Source: Flavobacterium cucumis (GTDB lineage: Bacteria; Bacteroidota; Bacteroidia; Flavobacteriales; Flavobacteriaceae). Taken from it: DNA of 64,000 nt. Where the stretch lies: the NCBI RefSeq assembly GCF_900148835.1, contig NZ_FRYK01000001.1, positions 1-64,000 on the forward strand. The letters are read 5' to 3'. Below, one piece after another: positions 39,457-47,968 of this stretch. The number at the start of each line of letters is the position of its first letter. Position 1 is the stretch's first letter. The notes beneath the pieces were generated by a model, which was not told the origin of the DNA, searched no databases, and worked only from the letters and a program-made list of their open reading frames with translations. The position numbers and the translations under genes are program-made.

Positions 39457-41667
39457 TTGATAAAACACACTATTACAGTTTTTTTTCTATTCATCCAACT
39501 CTCTTTTACGCAAACTGTATTTAGAGAAAACGCCACTATGAATGATAGTATCGATTATTATTTAGAAATTGGATTGTTTAATAAAGATGAGAAAAAATTT
39601 TACAACAAAGCAATCGATTATACTGAAAAAGCAATTGAACTAGCACGAGAAAAAAAAAACAACTCAAAACTCACCGAGTGTTATTTGCAATTAGCTACTA
39701 TTTATTATGATATTGAAAAAAATGATTTAGCTATAGATTATTATATCAGAGCTATAAATGGATATAATAAAAATTTCCCTCTGACTAACTTAGCGCTTTC
39801 TTATTATGGTTTGGGTAAATGTTATCTTAGAAAAGACAATATACGGGTAGCCGAAATTTATTTTGAGAAGGCAGCTCTTTTATATAAAAAACTAAACTTC
39901 ACTGAAGCAATAGAGCTTATTAATTTGCAGAAAGGAATTATTCAAAAAGAAAAGAAAAATTATTCAGAATCAAAAAAAATCATTCAATCTGTAGTCAATA
40001 AATTAGAAGACGATGCTTTTTCAAGCACCAAAACAGAAGCCTTTTTTCAACTTGGCGAAATTGAAATGAAACAAAATGAATATGCAAAAGCAATTCTTTT
40101 TTACAAAAAAGCTCTCGAAATCAATGAAAAGAATAATGTTGATGTAGAATCAAAGAAAAAGTTATTTAAACAATTAAGCGAGGCACATGAAAAAAACAAA
40201 AATAATTTTGAAGCTTTTACCTATTTAAAAAAGTTTACCCGTTTAAACGATTCTATTGAAAAAACCTTTATTAATTATGATTCTGAAAACATGATTGATA
40301 AAAGTCAGTTTGACGAACAATTAAAAACCATTGAACAGCTCGACAAGGAAAAAAAGAGCCAACAAAAAACCTTACGTTTTTCTAAACTAATCAGTATCCT
40401 AAGTATCGCATTAATTTCTATTTTATCACTCTTAAGTTTATCGCTATATCGAAATAACAAGATAAGAATTAGCACTAATAAATTATTAAAAGAGAAAAAT
40501 AAAGAATTATTAGCTGAAAAAGAGCGAACCGAACTTGCGTCAAAAGCGCGCGCCGATTTTCTCTCAACTGTAAGTCACGAACTAAGAACACCATTAAATG
40601 CTATTAATGGGATTACTTATCTATTACTACAAGAAAAGCCAAAAGCAAGTCAATTGAACTACCTGAAATCACTCGAATTCTCTGGAAACTACTTGCTGAA
40701 TTTCATAAATGATATCTTAGAAATCAATCGGTTAGAATCGGACAAAGTGGTAATTGAAAAGATTGATTTTAACTTAATCGAACTTACCGAGAACATTGTT
40801 AACTCATTTCAAGAGTTTATTCATGAAAACAATATCAATTGTCATTTAGATATCGATAAATCGATTAATTATAATCTAAAAGGAGATCCTACCAAATTAT
40901 CTCAAATTTTAATTAACCTGCTCAATAATGCCATTAAGTTCAGTGTAAATGGGGATGTTTGGCTTACAATCAAACAAAAAAATGAAACCCATAATGGTAT
41001 TGTTACCCTATATTTTGAAGTGAAAGACAATGGTATAGGTATTCCAAAAGAAAAGCAAAAAGCTATTTTTGATAGTTTTAGTCAGGGTTCCGTTGAAATC
41101 AATCGAACCTATGGCGGAACTGGTTTAGGACTCTCTATTGTTAAGAAGATTTTGGAATTAGTCAACAGTGAAATTCATTTAACTAGTGAATTTGGTGAGG
41201 GAAGTACCTTCTCGTTCGAATTAATTTTTGAGAAGGGAGCCAATAAAATCATAAAAGAGGATGCCGAAAACTACCTCAATATATTCACCTCAAAAAAGAT
41301 TCTTTTGGTTGAAGACAATAAAATAAACCAAATGATAACACAAAAAATGTTGGAGAAAGTGGCTATTGATTGTAAAATTATTGATAATGGTGAGGATGCA
41401 ATTGAAGACATAAAGGTTAACAATTACGATTTAATTTTAATGGATGTACACCTTCCTGGCATCAATGGAACTGAAGCTACAACTGAAATTAGAAAATTTA
41501 ATTCTACCATTCCAATTATTGCATTAACAGCAATCTCTCTTAACGAAAACAGAGAAATGCTGTTGTCTTTTGGCATGAATGAAGTAATTACAAAACCTTT
41601 TGAACCTAAACATTTCTATAAAATTATAGCCCAATACCTAACTAATCCCTTGCTATCAGATTCTTAA
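39457..41667 (+). CDS. hybrid sensor histidine kinase with TPR sensor and receiver domain
   Basis: This 736-residue protein starts at a TTG, supported by the signal-peptide-like sequence IKHTITVFFLFIQLSFTQTV. Residues about 20-290 are six or seven tetratricopeptide repeats in the periplasm. A membrane helix (LISILSIALISILSLLSLSL) near 318 and a coiled coil precede the HisKA box FLSTVSHELRTPLNAINGIT. The ATPase domain has NLLNNAIKFSV, VKDNGIGIPKEKQKAIFDSF and YGGTGLGLSIVKKIL. The C-terminal receiver has KILLVEDNKINQMITQKMLE with LILMDVHLPGING (phospho-Asp). The final phosphate target is unknown as no response regulator is nearby. It faces the punA gene convergently, and their last 26 bases overlap. 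Confidence 0.92.
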   Translation: MIKHTITVFFLFIQLSFTQTVFRENATMNDSIDYYLEIGLFNKDEKKFYNKAIDYTEKAIELAREKKNNSKLTECYLQLATIYYDIEKNDLAIDYYIRAINGYNKNFPLTNLALSYYGLGKCYLRKDNIRVAEIYFEKAALLYKKLNFTEAIELINLQKGIIQKEKKNYSESKKIIQSVVNKLEDDAFSSTKTEAFFQLGEIEMKQNEYAKAILFYKKALEINEKNNVDVESKKKLFKQLSEAHEKNKNNFEAFTYLKKFTRLNDSIEKTFINYDSENMIDKSQFDEQLKTIEQLDKEKKSQQKTLRFSKLISILSIALISILSLLSLSLYRNNKIRISTNKLLKEKNKELLAEKERTELASKARADFLSTVSHELRTPLNAINGITYLLLQEKPKASQLNYLKSLEFSGNYLLNFINDILEINRLESDKVVIEKIDFNLIELTENIVNSFQEFIHENNINCHLDIDKSINYNLKGDPTKLSQILINLLNNAIKFSVNGDVWLTIKQKNETHNGIVTLYFEVKDNGIGIPKEKQKAIFDSFSQGSVEINRTYGGTGLGLSIVKKILELVNSEIHLTSEFGEGSTFSFELIFEKGANKIIKEDAENYLNIFTSKKILLVEDNKINQMITQKMLEKVAIDCKIIDNGEDAIEDIKVNNYDLILMDVHLPGINGTEATTEIRKFNSTIPIIALTAISLNENREMLLSFGMNEVITKPFEPKHFYKIIAQYLTNPLLSDS

Positions 41668-42454
41668 TTAAATTTCTTACGTGAGGTTCCGCTTTTTTAG
41701 CCGCTTCTAAGACCTCATCATGATTCACTTCCTCGATATTGTCTTCATCCCCCATATCGGTAATAACAGAAACACCAAAGCATTCCATATTCATGTGACG
41801 CGCAACAATAACCTCGGGTACGGTTGACATACCAACACAATCAGCGCCCAACGCTTTTACCATTTTATACTCCGCAAGCGTTTCAAATGTTGGTCCTTGC
41901 AATCCCAAATAAATTCCTTTTTTCAAATCGATGTTAAGTTCTTTGGCTAATTCAAATGCTTTAGCATTCATCGCTTTAGAATACGGTTCGCTCATATTTA
42001 CGAATCTTGGCCCAAAACGCTCATCGTTATGACCGCGTAATGGATGTTCGGGCATCATGTTGATGTGATCTGTAATCACCGCAACATCCCCTACCTTATA
42101 CGCAGGATTTACGCCGCCCGAAGCATTCGATACAATTAATTTTTCAACGCCCAAAAATTTCATTACACGAACAGGAAATGTTACTTGCTTCATGTCGTAG
42201 CCTTCGTAAAAATGGAAACGACCCTGCATTGCCACTACTTTTTTTCCTTGGATTGTTCCAAAAACTAAAGCGCCTTTGTGACCTTGAACTGTTGAAACAG
42301 GAAAATTTGGAATTTCAGTATAAGGCAAAACAAATGCAATGCTAATATCTTCTGTAAATCCACCTAATCCCGAACCTAGAATCACACCGTATTGTGGTGT
42401 AAAATTAGTTTTATTCTTAATGTAATTAACTGTTTCCTGAACTTTGTCCCACAT
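41642..42454 (-). CDS. punA: purine nucleoside phosphorylase
   Basis: This enzyme splits purine nucleosides with phosphate into base and ribose-1-phosphate. From the ATG at 42452-42454 it has 270 residues with YGVILGSGLGGF (phosphate loop), PVSTVQGHKGALVFGTIQGK, VVAMQGRFHFYEGYDMKQVT, ASGGVNPAYKVGDVAVITDH, GPTFETLAEYKM and GMSTVPEVIVARHMNM, all typical of trimeric type I PNP. A TTG further upstream in frame lies deeper in lpxK and is not chosen. Its start overlaps the lpxK end by 29 bases, and its stop overlaps the kinase gene at 41642-41667. Confidence 0.95.
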   Translation of the reverse strand: MWDKVQETVNYIKNKTNFTPQYGVILGSGLGGFTEDISIAFVLPYTEIPNFPVSTVQGHKGALVFGTIQGKKVVAMQGRFHFYEGYDMKQVTFPVRVMKFLGVEKLIVSNASGGVNPAYKVGDVAVITDHINMMPEHPLRGHNDERFGPRFVNMSEPYSKAMNAKAFELAKELNIDLKKGIYLGLQGPTFETLAEYKMVKALGADCVGMSTVPEVIVARHMNMECFGVSVITDMGDEDNIEEVNHDEVLEAAKKAEPHVRNLIKNLIARD

Positions 42455-43439
42455 AATCTTGTATCGTTTTATCAATGTTTGTTTTTAAGAAAACTGATTT
42501 TATTGGTAAATAGAACAATTGCTTCGTAGGCAATAATCCATTTAAACGAACAAAATCTTTTTCTGTCGTAATTATTTTTCTTCCGTTGGCTTTAGCTAAA
42601 ATTTGTTCACAATCTTGCTGTGAAAAATGATGATGATCCGGGAAAACCAAAATTTCATTCTTTTCATTTTTTAGAAAATCGAAGAATAATTTTGGTTTTG
42701 CAATTCCTGCCACCAATACTTTACTTTCGGTTTGAATTTCGGAAACTAACAATTGCTCATCATTACCAAAAACAAAATCGTCGTATTGAATCGTGGTGAA
42801 GAAAACTTGCTGTTTTACCTTTAACTTTTCTCTGATTTTCTGCTGCGCAAGTTCGGACAAATCCTTTGGACATTTTGTGACAATTATCATATCTGCGCGT
42901 TTTTTTCCAGAAGAGGGTTCCCGTAAATTTCCGAAAGGCAAAATGTAATCGTCGCAAAATAAATCGTCGTAAGCAGTTAATAAAATATATAAACCAGCTT
43001 TTACTTTTCTGTGCTGAAAAGCATCGTCTAATAAAATGACGTCTGGTTTATTTGGAAGTTGTAGTAATTTTTCAATTCCGTTTTTACGATTGGCATCAAC
43101 AGCTACTTGAATATTTGGGAATTTTGAATAAAACTGAAAAGGTTCGTCACCAATGGAAACTGCAGTTGCATTTTCATCAGCCAAGATAAAACCTTCGGTG
43201 GTACGTTTATAACCGCGACTCAAAACTGCCACTTTATACTTTCCAGAAAGTAATCGGATTAAATATTCGATTTGAGGGGTTTTTCCGGTGCCGCCAACGC
43301 TTAAATTTCCAACAGCAATAATTGGAATTTCAAATTCATTAGCTTTAAAAATATTTTTATCATATAGCCAATTTCGAATATAAGTAATGAGCCAGTAGAA
43401 AAAGGCTAAAGGGAAAAGTATTTTTCGAAGGAAATTCAT
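42426..43439 (-). CDS. lpxK: tetraacyldisaccharide 4'-kinase
   Basis: This 337-residue inner membrane kinase phosphorylates the lipid A precursor at the 4' position. It begins with a membrane-associating helix (ILFPLAFFYWLITYIRNWLY), then the P-loop VGNLSVGGTGKTPQIEYLIR, VLSRGYKRTTEGFIL, and VILLDDAFQHRKVKAGLYIL, then PFGNLREPSSGKKRADMIIV and the DHHHFSQQDCEQIL and TTEKDFVRLN motifs of the family. It is followed by punA with an overlap and preceded by the toxin gene (3 bases), so a common transcript is possible. Confidence 0.95.
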   Translation of the reverse strand: MNFLRKILFPLAFFYWLITYIRNWLYDKNIFKANEFEIPIIAVGNLSVGGTGKTPQIEYLIRLLSGKYKVAVLSRGYKRTTEGFILADENATAVSIGDEPFQFYSKFPNIQVAVDANRKNGIEKLLQLPNKPDVILLDDAFQHRKVKAGLYILLTAYDDLFCDDYILPFGNLREPSSGKKRADMIIVTKCPKDLSELAQQKIREKLKVKQQVFFTTIQYDDFVFGNDEQLLVSEIQTESKVLVAGIAKPKLFFDFLKNEKNEILVFPDHHHFSQQDCEQILAKANGRKIITTEKDFVRLNGLLPTKQLFYLPIKSVFLKTNIDKTIQDYVGQSSGNS

Positions 43440-43442
43440 AGG

Positions 43443-43724
43443 TTATTTATCAGAATAATGCCCCATTGCAGAAACTATTGTTACTGTAACGATATTTTCT
43501 TCGACTTTATAAATCATTCTGTCTTTTTGATTTATTTTACGCGACCAATACCCTGAAAATTCATATTTTAAAGCTTCGGGATTTCCATAACCTTCAAAAG
43601 GATTATCAGTTAATTCTACCATAATTTTCTCTATGGCTTTAATTGAATTTTTATTACCTGACTTTATATGATTATCAATATCTTTTTGAGCAATTTTAGT
43701 TACTTTAAGCCTAAACTTCCCCAT
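43443..43724 (-). CDS. YoeB/Txe-type mRNA-cleaving toxin
   Basis: This 93-residue basic protein fits the YoeB family of ribosome-dependent endoribonucleases: an N-terminal strand and helix (FRLKVTKIAQKDIDNHIKSG), NPFEGYGNPEALKYEFSGYW, SRKINQKDRMIYKVEENIVT and the end MGHYSDK. The Arg/Lys, Glu46-like and Tyr/His positions of the family are in place. Its start overlaps the preceding antitoxin gene by 25 bases, the usual pair structure. Confidence 0.85.
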   Translation of the reverse strand: MGKFRLKVTKIAQKDIDNHIKSGNKNSIKAIEKIMVELTDNPFEGYGNPEALKYEFSGYWSRKINQKDRMIYKVEENIVTVTIVSAMGHYSDK

Positions 43725-43954
43725 ACATCGTTAGGATCAATAGTTACACAATCACCATTTTTAATATTTTCCTCAGCTTTTTTCATTTTTGCAATAAAAG
43801 CATCGCTGTAAATACTCTTTTCTTTTTTAGGTTTTTTATCATCGGACTTAACAATCTCAACGTCTTTACCTTCGGCAAAAAAAGTCTTAGCAAATTCTAG
43901 GAAAGCCTTACCTTTTTTTGAACGCTCGTTTATTTTTATGGTTATTGTTGTCAT
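43700..43954 (-). CDS. antitoxin partner of the YoeB-type toxin
   Basis: This 84-residue protein starts MTTITIKINERSKKGKAFLE with a short DNA-binding-like beta strand and helix, a Lys/Asp-rich linker and a C-terminal helix (SDAFIAKMKKAEENIKNGDC, VTIDPNDVW). It lies directly upstream of the toxin and overlaps it. The sequence does not look like Phd/YefM, so the pair is recognised from its toxin and layout. It probably represses its own promoter. Confidence 0.75.
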   Translation of the reverse strand: MTTITIKINERSKKGKAFLEFAKTFFAEGKDVEIVKSDDKKPKKEKSIYSDAFIAKMKKAEENIKNGDCVTIDPNDVWGSLGLK

Positions 43955-44039
43955 GACAGATTAATTTGTTTTACAAATATACAAAAACCGTGCTAATATA
44001 TTTTCTGTCAAAAATCATAATATAAACGAATTGCTTTTT

Positions 44040-44047
44040 TATCTTTG
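44040..44047 (+). promoter_or_regulatory. promoter -7 box TATCTTTG of the Nif3-like gene
   Basis: TATCTTTG matches TAnnTTTG. The TTG at 44045 belongs to this box and is thus not the translation start. Confidence 0.65.
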
Positions 44048-44065
44048 ATATATAAATTTAAACAA

Positions 44066-45181
44066 ATGAAACTTTCCAATATACTTTCTGTTCTTGAAGA
44101 AATGGCACCACTAGGTTATGCCGAAGATTTTGATAATGTTGGACTTTTAGTTGGGAATCCAAATCAGGAGATTTCAGGCGTTTTAGTTTGTCATGATGCG
44201 TTAGAATCGGTGATTGATGAAGCGATTTCAAAAAAATGTAATTTAGTAGTATGCTTCCACCCTATTTTGTTTTCGGGAATTAAGAAAATCACGGGGAAAA
44301 ATTATGTGGAACGCGCGATTTTGAAAGCGATTAAAAATGATATTGCCATTTATGCCGTTCATACTGCTTTGGACAATCATCAAAAAGGCGTGAATAAAAT
44401 TTTCTGTGATGCACTAGGTTTAAAAGATTCAAAAGTTTTAATTCCGAAAGAAAATTACATTCAAAAATTGGTTACCTATACGATTCCTGAAAACGCTGAA
44501 AAATTAAGAAATGCTTTGTTTGATGCTGGTGCTGGAACGATTGGAAATTATGAAGATTGTAGTTTTATTTCTAAAGGAATTGGAACGTATATGGGAAATG
44601 AAAATTCGAAGCCAGAAATTGGAGAACGCTTTGAATTTGTAGAAAACGAAGAAATTAAAATCGAGTTGACATTTGAAAAGCATTTACAAGGTAAGATCTT
44701 AAAAGCTTTGTTTAAAAATCATGCATACGAAGAAGTGGCTTACGAGATTTATCAATTGGAAAACAAACATCAAAATATTGGTCTTGGCCGCATAGGTATG
44801 TTCGATAATTCCCTTTCTGAAACCGAATTTTTACAATTGGTAAAAGAGAAATTGCAATGTGGGGGTATTCGCCATTCAGGTTTTACTGGAAAATCAATAA
44901 AAAAAGTTGCTGTTTTAGGAGGTAGCGGTAGTTTTGCAATAAAGAATGCAATTTCCTCAGGTGCAGACGCTTACCTTACGGCCGACTTAAAATATCATCA
45001 ATTCTATGAGGCTGAAAATCAATTGCTTTTAGCCGACATTGGACATTTTGAAAGCGAAAGATTTACAAAAAACTACATTGTTGATTTTCTTAAAGAAAAA
45101 ATCACTAATTTTGCACCCAATTCGCTGCAAAGCGGAATTATTTTATCAGAAGAAAATACAAATCCCGTTAAGTACTTTTAA
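44066..45181 (+). CDS. Nif3-like dinuclear metal-centre protein
   Basis: From the ATG at 44066 the protein has 371 residues. It begins MKLSNILSVLEEMAPLGYAE and carries DNVGLLVGNP, LVCHDALESVIDEAI, CNLVVCFHPILFSGI, AIYAVHTALDN and GVNKIFCDALGL, then in the C-terminal part LADIGHFESE, which give the His/Asp/Glu ligands of the two-metal site. A middle NIF3-insert domain (YTIPENAEKLRNALFDAGAG and so on) is of the PII-like type. Members are annotated as GTP cyclohydrolase 1 type 2 homologues but their biological role is unsettled. It runs 2 bases before the coiled-coil gene. Confidence 0.9.
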   Translation: MKLSNILSVLEEMAPLGYAEDFDNVGLLVGNPNQEISGVLVCHDALESVIDEAISKKCNLVVCFHPILFSGIKKITGKNYVERAILKAIKNDIAIYAVHTALDNHQKGVNKIFCDALGLKDSKVLIPKENYIQKLVTYTIPENAEKLRNALFDAGAGTIGNYEDCSFISKGIGTYMGNENSKPEIGERFEFVENEEIKIELTFEKHLQGKILKALFKNHAYEEVAYEIYQLENKHQNIGLGRIGMFDNSLSETEFLQLVKEKLQCGGIRHSGFTGKSIKKVAVLGGSGSFAIKNAISSGADAYLTADLKYHQFYEAENQLLLADIGHFESERFTKNYIVDFLKEKITNFAPNSLQSGIILSEENTNPVKYF

Positions 45182-45183
45182 AT

Positions 45184-45963
45184 ATGGCAACAATCAAAGA
45201 GCTAAGTGTAGAAGATAAGTTAAGAGCCCTTTATGCTTTACAACTAGTTGATTCTAAAATTGACGAAATAAGAAATGTAAGAGGAGAATTGCCTCTTGAA
45301 GTAGAAGATTTAGAAGACGAAGTTGCAGGACTTTCTACTCGTTTAGAAAAACTAAAAAGTGATTTAGAAACTATTGACGAGCAAATCAAGGTAAAGAAAA
45401 ATGCTATTGACGAGCACAAAGCTGCGATTAAAAAATATTTAGAGCAACAAAAAAATGTACGTAACAATAGAGAATTCAATTCTTTAACAAAAGAAGTGGA
45501 ATTTCAGGAATTGGAAATTCAATTGGCTGAAAAACATATCAAAGAAATGAAAGCTTCTATTGAACACAAAAAAGAAGTAGTTGCTCAAACAAAAGAAAAA
45601 CTAGACGGTAAGCAAACCCACTTAAAGCATAAAAAAGCAGAGTTAAGTGATATTATGGCTGAAACTGAAAAAGAAGAAAACTTCCTAACAGCGAAATCTG
45701 AAGAATTTAGAGGTCAAATAGAAGAGCGTTTAATTGCTGCATATGACAGAATTAGAAATAGTGTAAGAAATGGTCTTGCCGTTGTTTCTATTGAACGTGG
45801 TGCGTCTGCAGGATCCTTCTTTACCATTCCACCTCAAACACAAATGGAAATTGCTTCTCGTAAAAAAATCATCACTGATGAACACAGTGGAAGAATCTTA
45901 GTAGATGGTCTTTTAGCTGACGAAGAAAAAGAGAAAATGGATAAATTATTTGCAAGTATTTAA
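45184..45963 (+). CDS. CT398-like coiled-coil protein with degenerate C4 zinc ribbon
   Basis: This 259-residue protein has a long coiled coil between about residues 30 and 180 and a C-terminal part that aligns with the C4-type zinc ribbon of this family. The family's usual four Cys (a CGGC pair and a CEHC-like pair) are absent: here the places read RGASAGSFFTIPPQTQMEIA and KKIITDEHSGRILVDGLLAD. It thus cannot bind zinc as the family does. Members are found next to nif3 genes in many bacteria. It starts 2 bases after the Nif3-like gene. Confidence 0.85.
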   Translation: MATIKELSVEDKLRALYALQLVDSKIDEIRNVRGELPLEVEDLEDEVAGLSTRLEKLKSDLETIDEQIKVKKNAIDEHKAAIKKYLEQQKNVRNNREFNSLTKEVEFQELEIQLAEKHIKEMKASIEHKKEVVAQTKEKLDGKQTHLKHKKAELSDIMAETEKEENFLTAKSEEFRGQIEERLIAAYDRIRNSVRNGLAVVSIERGASAGSFFTIPPQTQMEIASRKKIITDEHSGRILVDGLLADEEKEKMDKLFASI

Positions 45964-45979
45964 TTTATACCCAAACATA

Positions 45980-46017
45980 AAAAAATAGGCTACCTTTTTA
46001 AGATAGCCTATTTTTTT
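45980..46017. terminator. bidirectional terminator between the coiled-coil gene and hisS
   Basis: AAAATAGGCTA and TAGCCTATTTT pair around CCTTTTTAAGA, with an A run before and a T run after, serving both convergent genes. Confidence 0.85.
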
Positions 46018-46023
46018 ATTTCT

Positions 46024-47394
46024 CTATTTTAGCATCGTGAGTAACGTTTCAAAATTTACTTTTTGTTGCTCACCAGTAGCTAAATTTTTCAAGCCAAACT
46101 CTTCATGCTCTAGTTCAGATTCTCCTACAATTACGGCAAATGGAATTCCTCTTCTATCGGCATGTTTGAATTGCTTATCGATTTTTGATTTATCTGGATA
46201 TAATTCTACTTTGATTCCTTTTTGACGTAATTTACCAATGGCTTTCATAGCATATAAGGCTTCTTTATCACCAAAGTTTAAAAACAAGGCTTTTGAAGTT
46301 GCAGTTACAGTTTCCGGAAACAAACCTAGTTCTTCCATTACCAAAGCAATGCGATCTAAACCAAATGAAATTCCAACACCTGACATGTTTTTCAATCCAA
46401 AAATACCAGTCAAGTCATCATAACGTCCACCGCCACCAATCGACCCCATTGCCACACCTTTTGGTGCAGCGACTTCAAAAATGGCACCTGTGTAATAATT
46501 TAAACCACGCGCTAACGTAACATCTAAATCCAAGAAAGCAGTTTGTAAACCTAAAGTTGTAACGTTATCACAAATGAATTGCAACTCGTTAACACCTTTC
46601 ATTCCTTCTTCTGAATTAGCTAATAATTTCGCTAATTTTTCTATTTTTTCGTTGATGGTTCCTGTGAAATTGAACAACGGTTGTACTTTTTCAATCGCTG
46701 TTTCCGAAATGCCTTTTTCCAACATTTCTTTTTTCACGCCGTCTTCTCCTATTTTGTCTAATTTATCTAATGCTACCGTAAAATCAATCAATTTATCCGA
46801 AGCGCCAATAACCTCAGCAATTCCAGATAATATTTTACGATTGTTAATTTTAATCGTAACGCCTCCTAAACCTAACTGACTAAAAACCGAGTCATACAAT
46901 TGCACCAACTCCACTTCTTGCCAAAGCGAATTCGAACCTACCACATCCGCATCACATTGATAAAACTCTCTAAAACGTCCTTTTTGAGGTCGATCCGCAC
47001 GCCAAACCGGTTGAATTTGGTAACGCTTGAACGGAAACTCAATTTCGTTTTGGTGTTGCACCACATAACGCGCAAAAGGAACGGTTAAGTCGTAGCGAAG
47101 TGCTTTTTCAGAGATTTTACCTGTTAGTTGTTTATAATTTATGGTTTGAAGTTCTTCCATTGGAACTTTATCCAAATAATCTCCCGAATTCAAAATCTTA
47201 AAAATCAAGCGATCACCTTCTTCGCCATATTTTCCCATTAAGGTTTCCGAATTTTCAAACGAAGGCGTTTCAATAGGTTGAAAGCCAAATTTCTCAAAAT
47301 TGGTTTTAATCGTACTGAAAATATAATTGCGTTTCGCCACTTCTGCTGGTGAAAAATCTCGGGTTCCTTTTGGTATGCTTGGTTTTTGTGCCAT
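46024..47394 (-). CDS. hisS: histidyl-tRNA synthetase
   Basis: This 456-residue class II synthetase charges tRNA-His. Motif 1 lies in [20 protein letters not shown], with [20 protein letters not shown], and motif 2 [20 protein letters not shown] (the Arg contacting ATP). The His-binding sequence [15 protein letters not shown] is followed by [20 protein letters not shown] and motif 3 [15 protein letters not shown]. The C-terminal anticodon domain reads [20 protein letters not shown] to [20 protein letters not shown]. No irregularity. The gene is convergent with the coiled-coil gene. Confidence 0.97.
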   Translation of the reverse strand: MAQKPSIPKGTRDFSPAEVAKRNYIFSTIKTNFEKFGFQPIETPSFENSETLMGKYGEEGDRLIFKILNSGDYLDKVPMEELQTINYKQLTGKISEKALRYDLTVPFARYVVQHQNEIEFPFKRYQIQPVWRADRPQKGRFREFYQCDADVVGSNSLWQEVELVQLYDSVFSQLGLGGVTIKINNRKILSGIAEVIGASDKLIDFTVALDKLDKIGEDGVKKEMLEKGISETAIEKVQPLFNFTGTINEKIEKLAKLLANSEEGMKGVNELQFICDNVTTLGLQTAFLDLDVTLARGLNYYTGAIFEVAAPKGVAMGSIGGGGRYDDLTGIFGLKNMSGVGISFGLDRIALVMEELGLFPETVTATSKALFLNFGDKEALYAMKAIGKLRQKGIKVELYPDKSKIDKQFKHADRRGIPFAVIVGESELEHEEFGLKNLATGEQQKVNFETLLTMLK

Positions 47395-47397
47395 TTT

Positions 47398-47438
47398 AAA
47401 TTTAGAATTTAGAATTTAGAATTCTGAAAATGAGAAAT
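47398..47438. repeat. left arm of the inverted repeat around the four-helix-bundle gene
   Basis: TTTAGAATTTAGAATTTAG and TTCTGAAAATGAGAAAT reverse-match 47882-47924 (TTTCATGATTTTCACTTT and three CTAAATT words). Both arms carry threefold AGAATTT periodicity. Confidence 0.65.
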
Positions 47439-47450
47439 CTAAAAAATAAT

Positions 47451-47813
47451 TTATTTATTATTAATTCTGCTTTTTGTGTTTTTTAAAGTTGTTACAAAAA
47501 TTGCAGTTAATTCATTTGCTTCATTTAGAAGTTCGTTCAACACTTTTTGATCAACAACATTTAATTCTTGAAGAACTTCTAACCAAAAATGAGATTCATC
47601 TGTTTCTTCTAAAACAATATTCATCTTTGATAAATATTCATTATCACTTCTTGCTCGTAAAGAAGCTCTGTAATTTGCCCCAACAGAACTCCCAGATTTC
47701 CCCAATTGATTTGCAATAATTCTTGTAGAACTTTTCATTGGTAAATTATCTACCAAATTCAAAATTGAGATTGTAAATGATTTTGTTCGTTTCTTTAAGT
47801 CAAATTCTTTCAT
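47451..47813 (-). CDS. four-helix-bundle protein (23S rRNA intervening-sequence type)
   Basis: From the ATG at 47811-47813 the product has 120 residues: MKEFDLKKRTKSFTISILNL, VDNLPMKSSTRIIANQLGKS, GSSVGANYRASLRARSDNEY and LSKMNIVLEETDESHFWLEV. The pattern is that of four-helix-bundle proteins first found in 23S rRNA intervening sequences and related to Avd of diversity-generating retroelements. Its function is unknown. It lies alone between hisS and a permease gene, flanked by inverted repeats of about 40 bases, which hints at mobility. No reverse transcriptase is near. Confidence 0.88.
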   Translation of the reverse strand: MKEFDLKKRTKSFTISILNLVDNLPMKSSTRIIANQLGKSGSSVGANYRASLRARSDNEYLSKMNIVLEETDESHFWLEVLQELNVVDQKVLNELLNEANELTAIFVTTLKNTKSRINNK

Positions 47814-47881
47814 TAACGAATTATTTTGATGCAAATATCGAATATATTTAGCAGTATTAAAAATCAATTCAGAGATTTAAA

Positions 47882-47924
47882 ATTTCATGATTTTCACTTT
47901 CTAAATTCTAAATTCTAAATTCTT
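47882..47924. repeat. right arm of the inverted repeat around the four-helix-bundle gene
   Basis: ATTTCATGATTTTCACTTTC followed by three TAAATTC words mirrors 47398-47438. Confidence 0.65.
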
Positions 47925-47968
47925 ACTTCATTTGTGTAACATTTCACTCATACTATAGTCTTATAGGC

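Noticed and set aside
47398..47924. Diversity-generating retroelement at the four-helix-bundle gene
   Set aside because: There is no reverse transcriptase, template repeat or variable-repeat target nearby.
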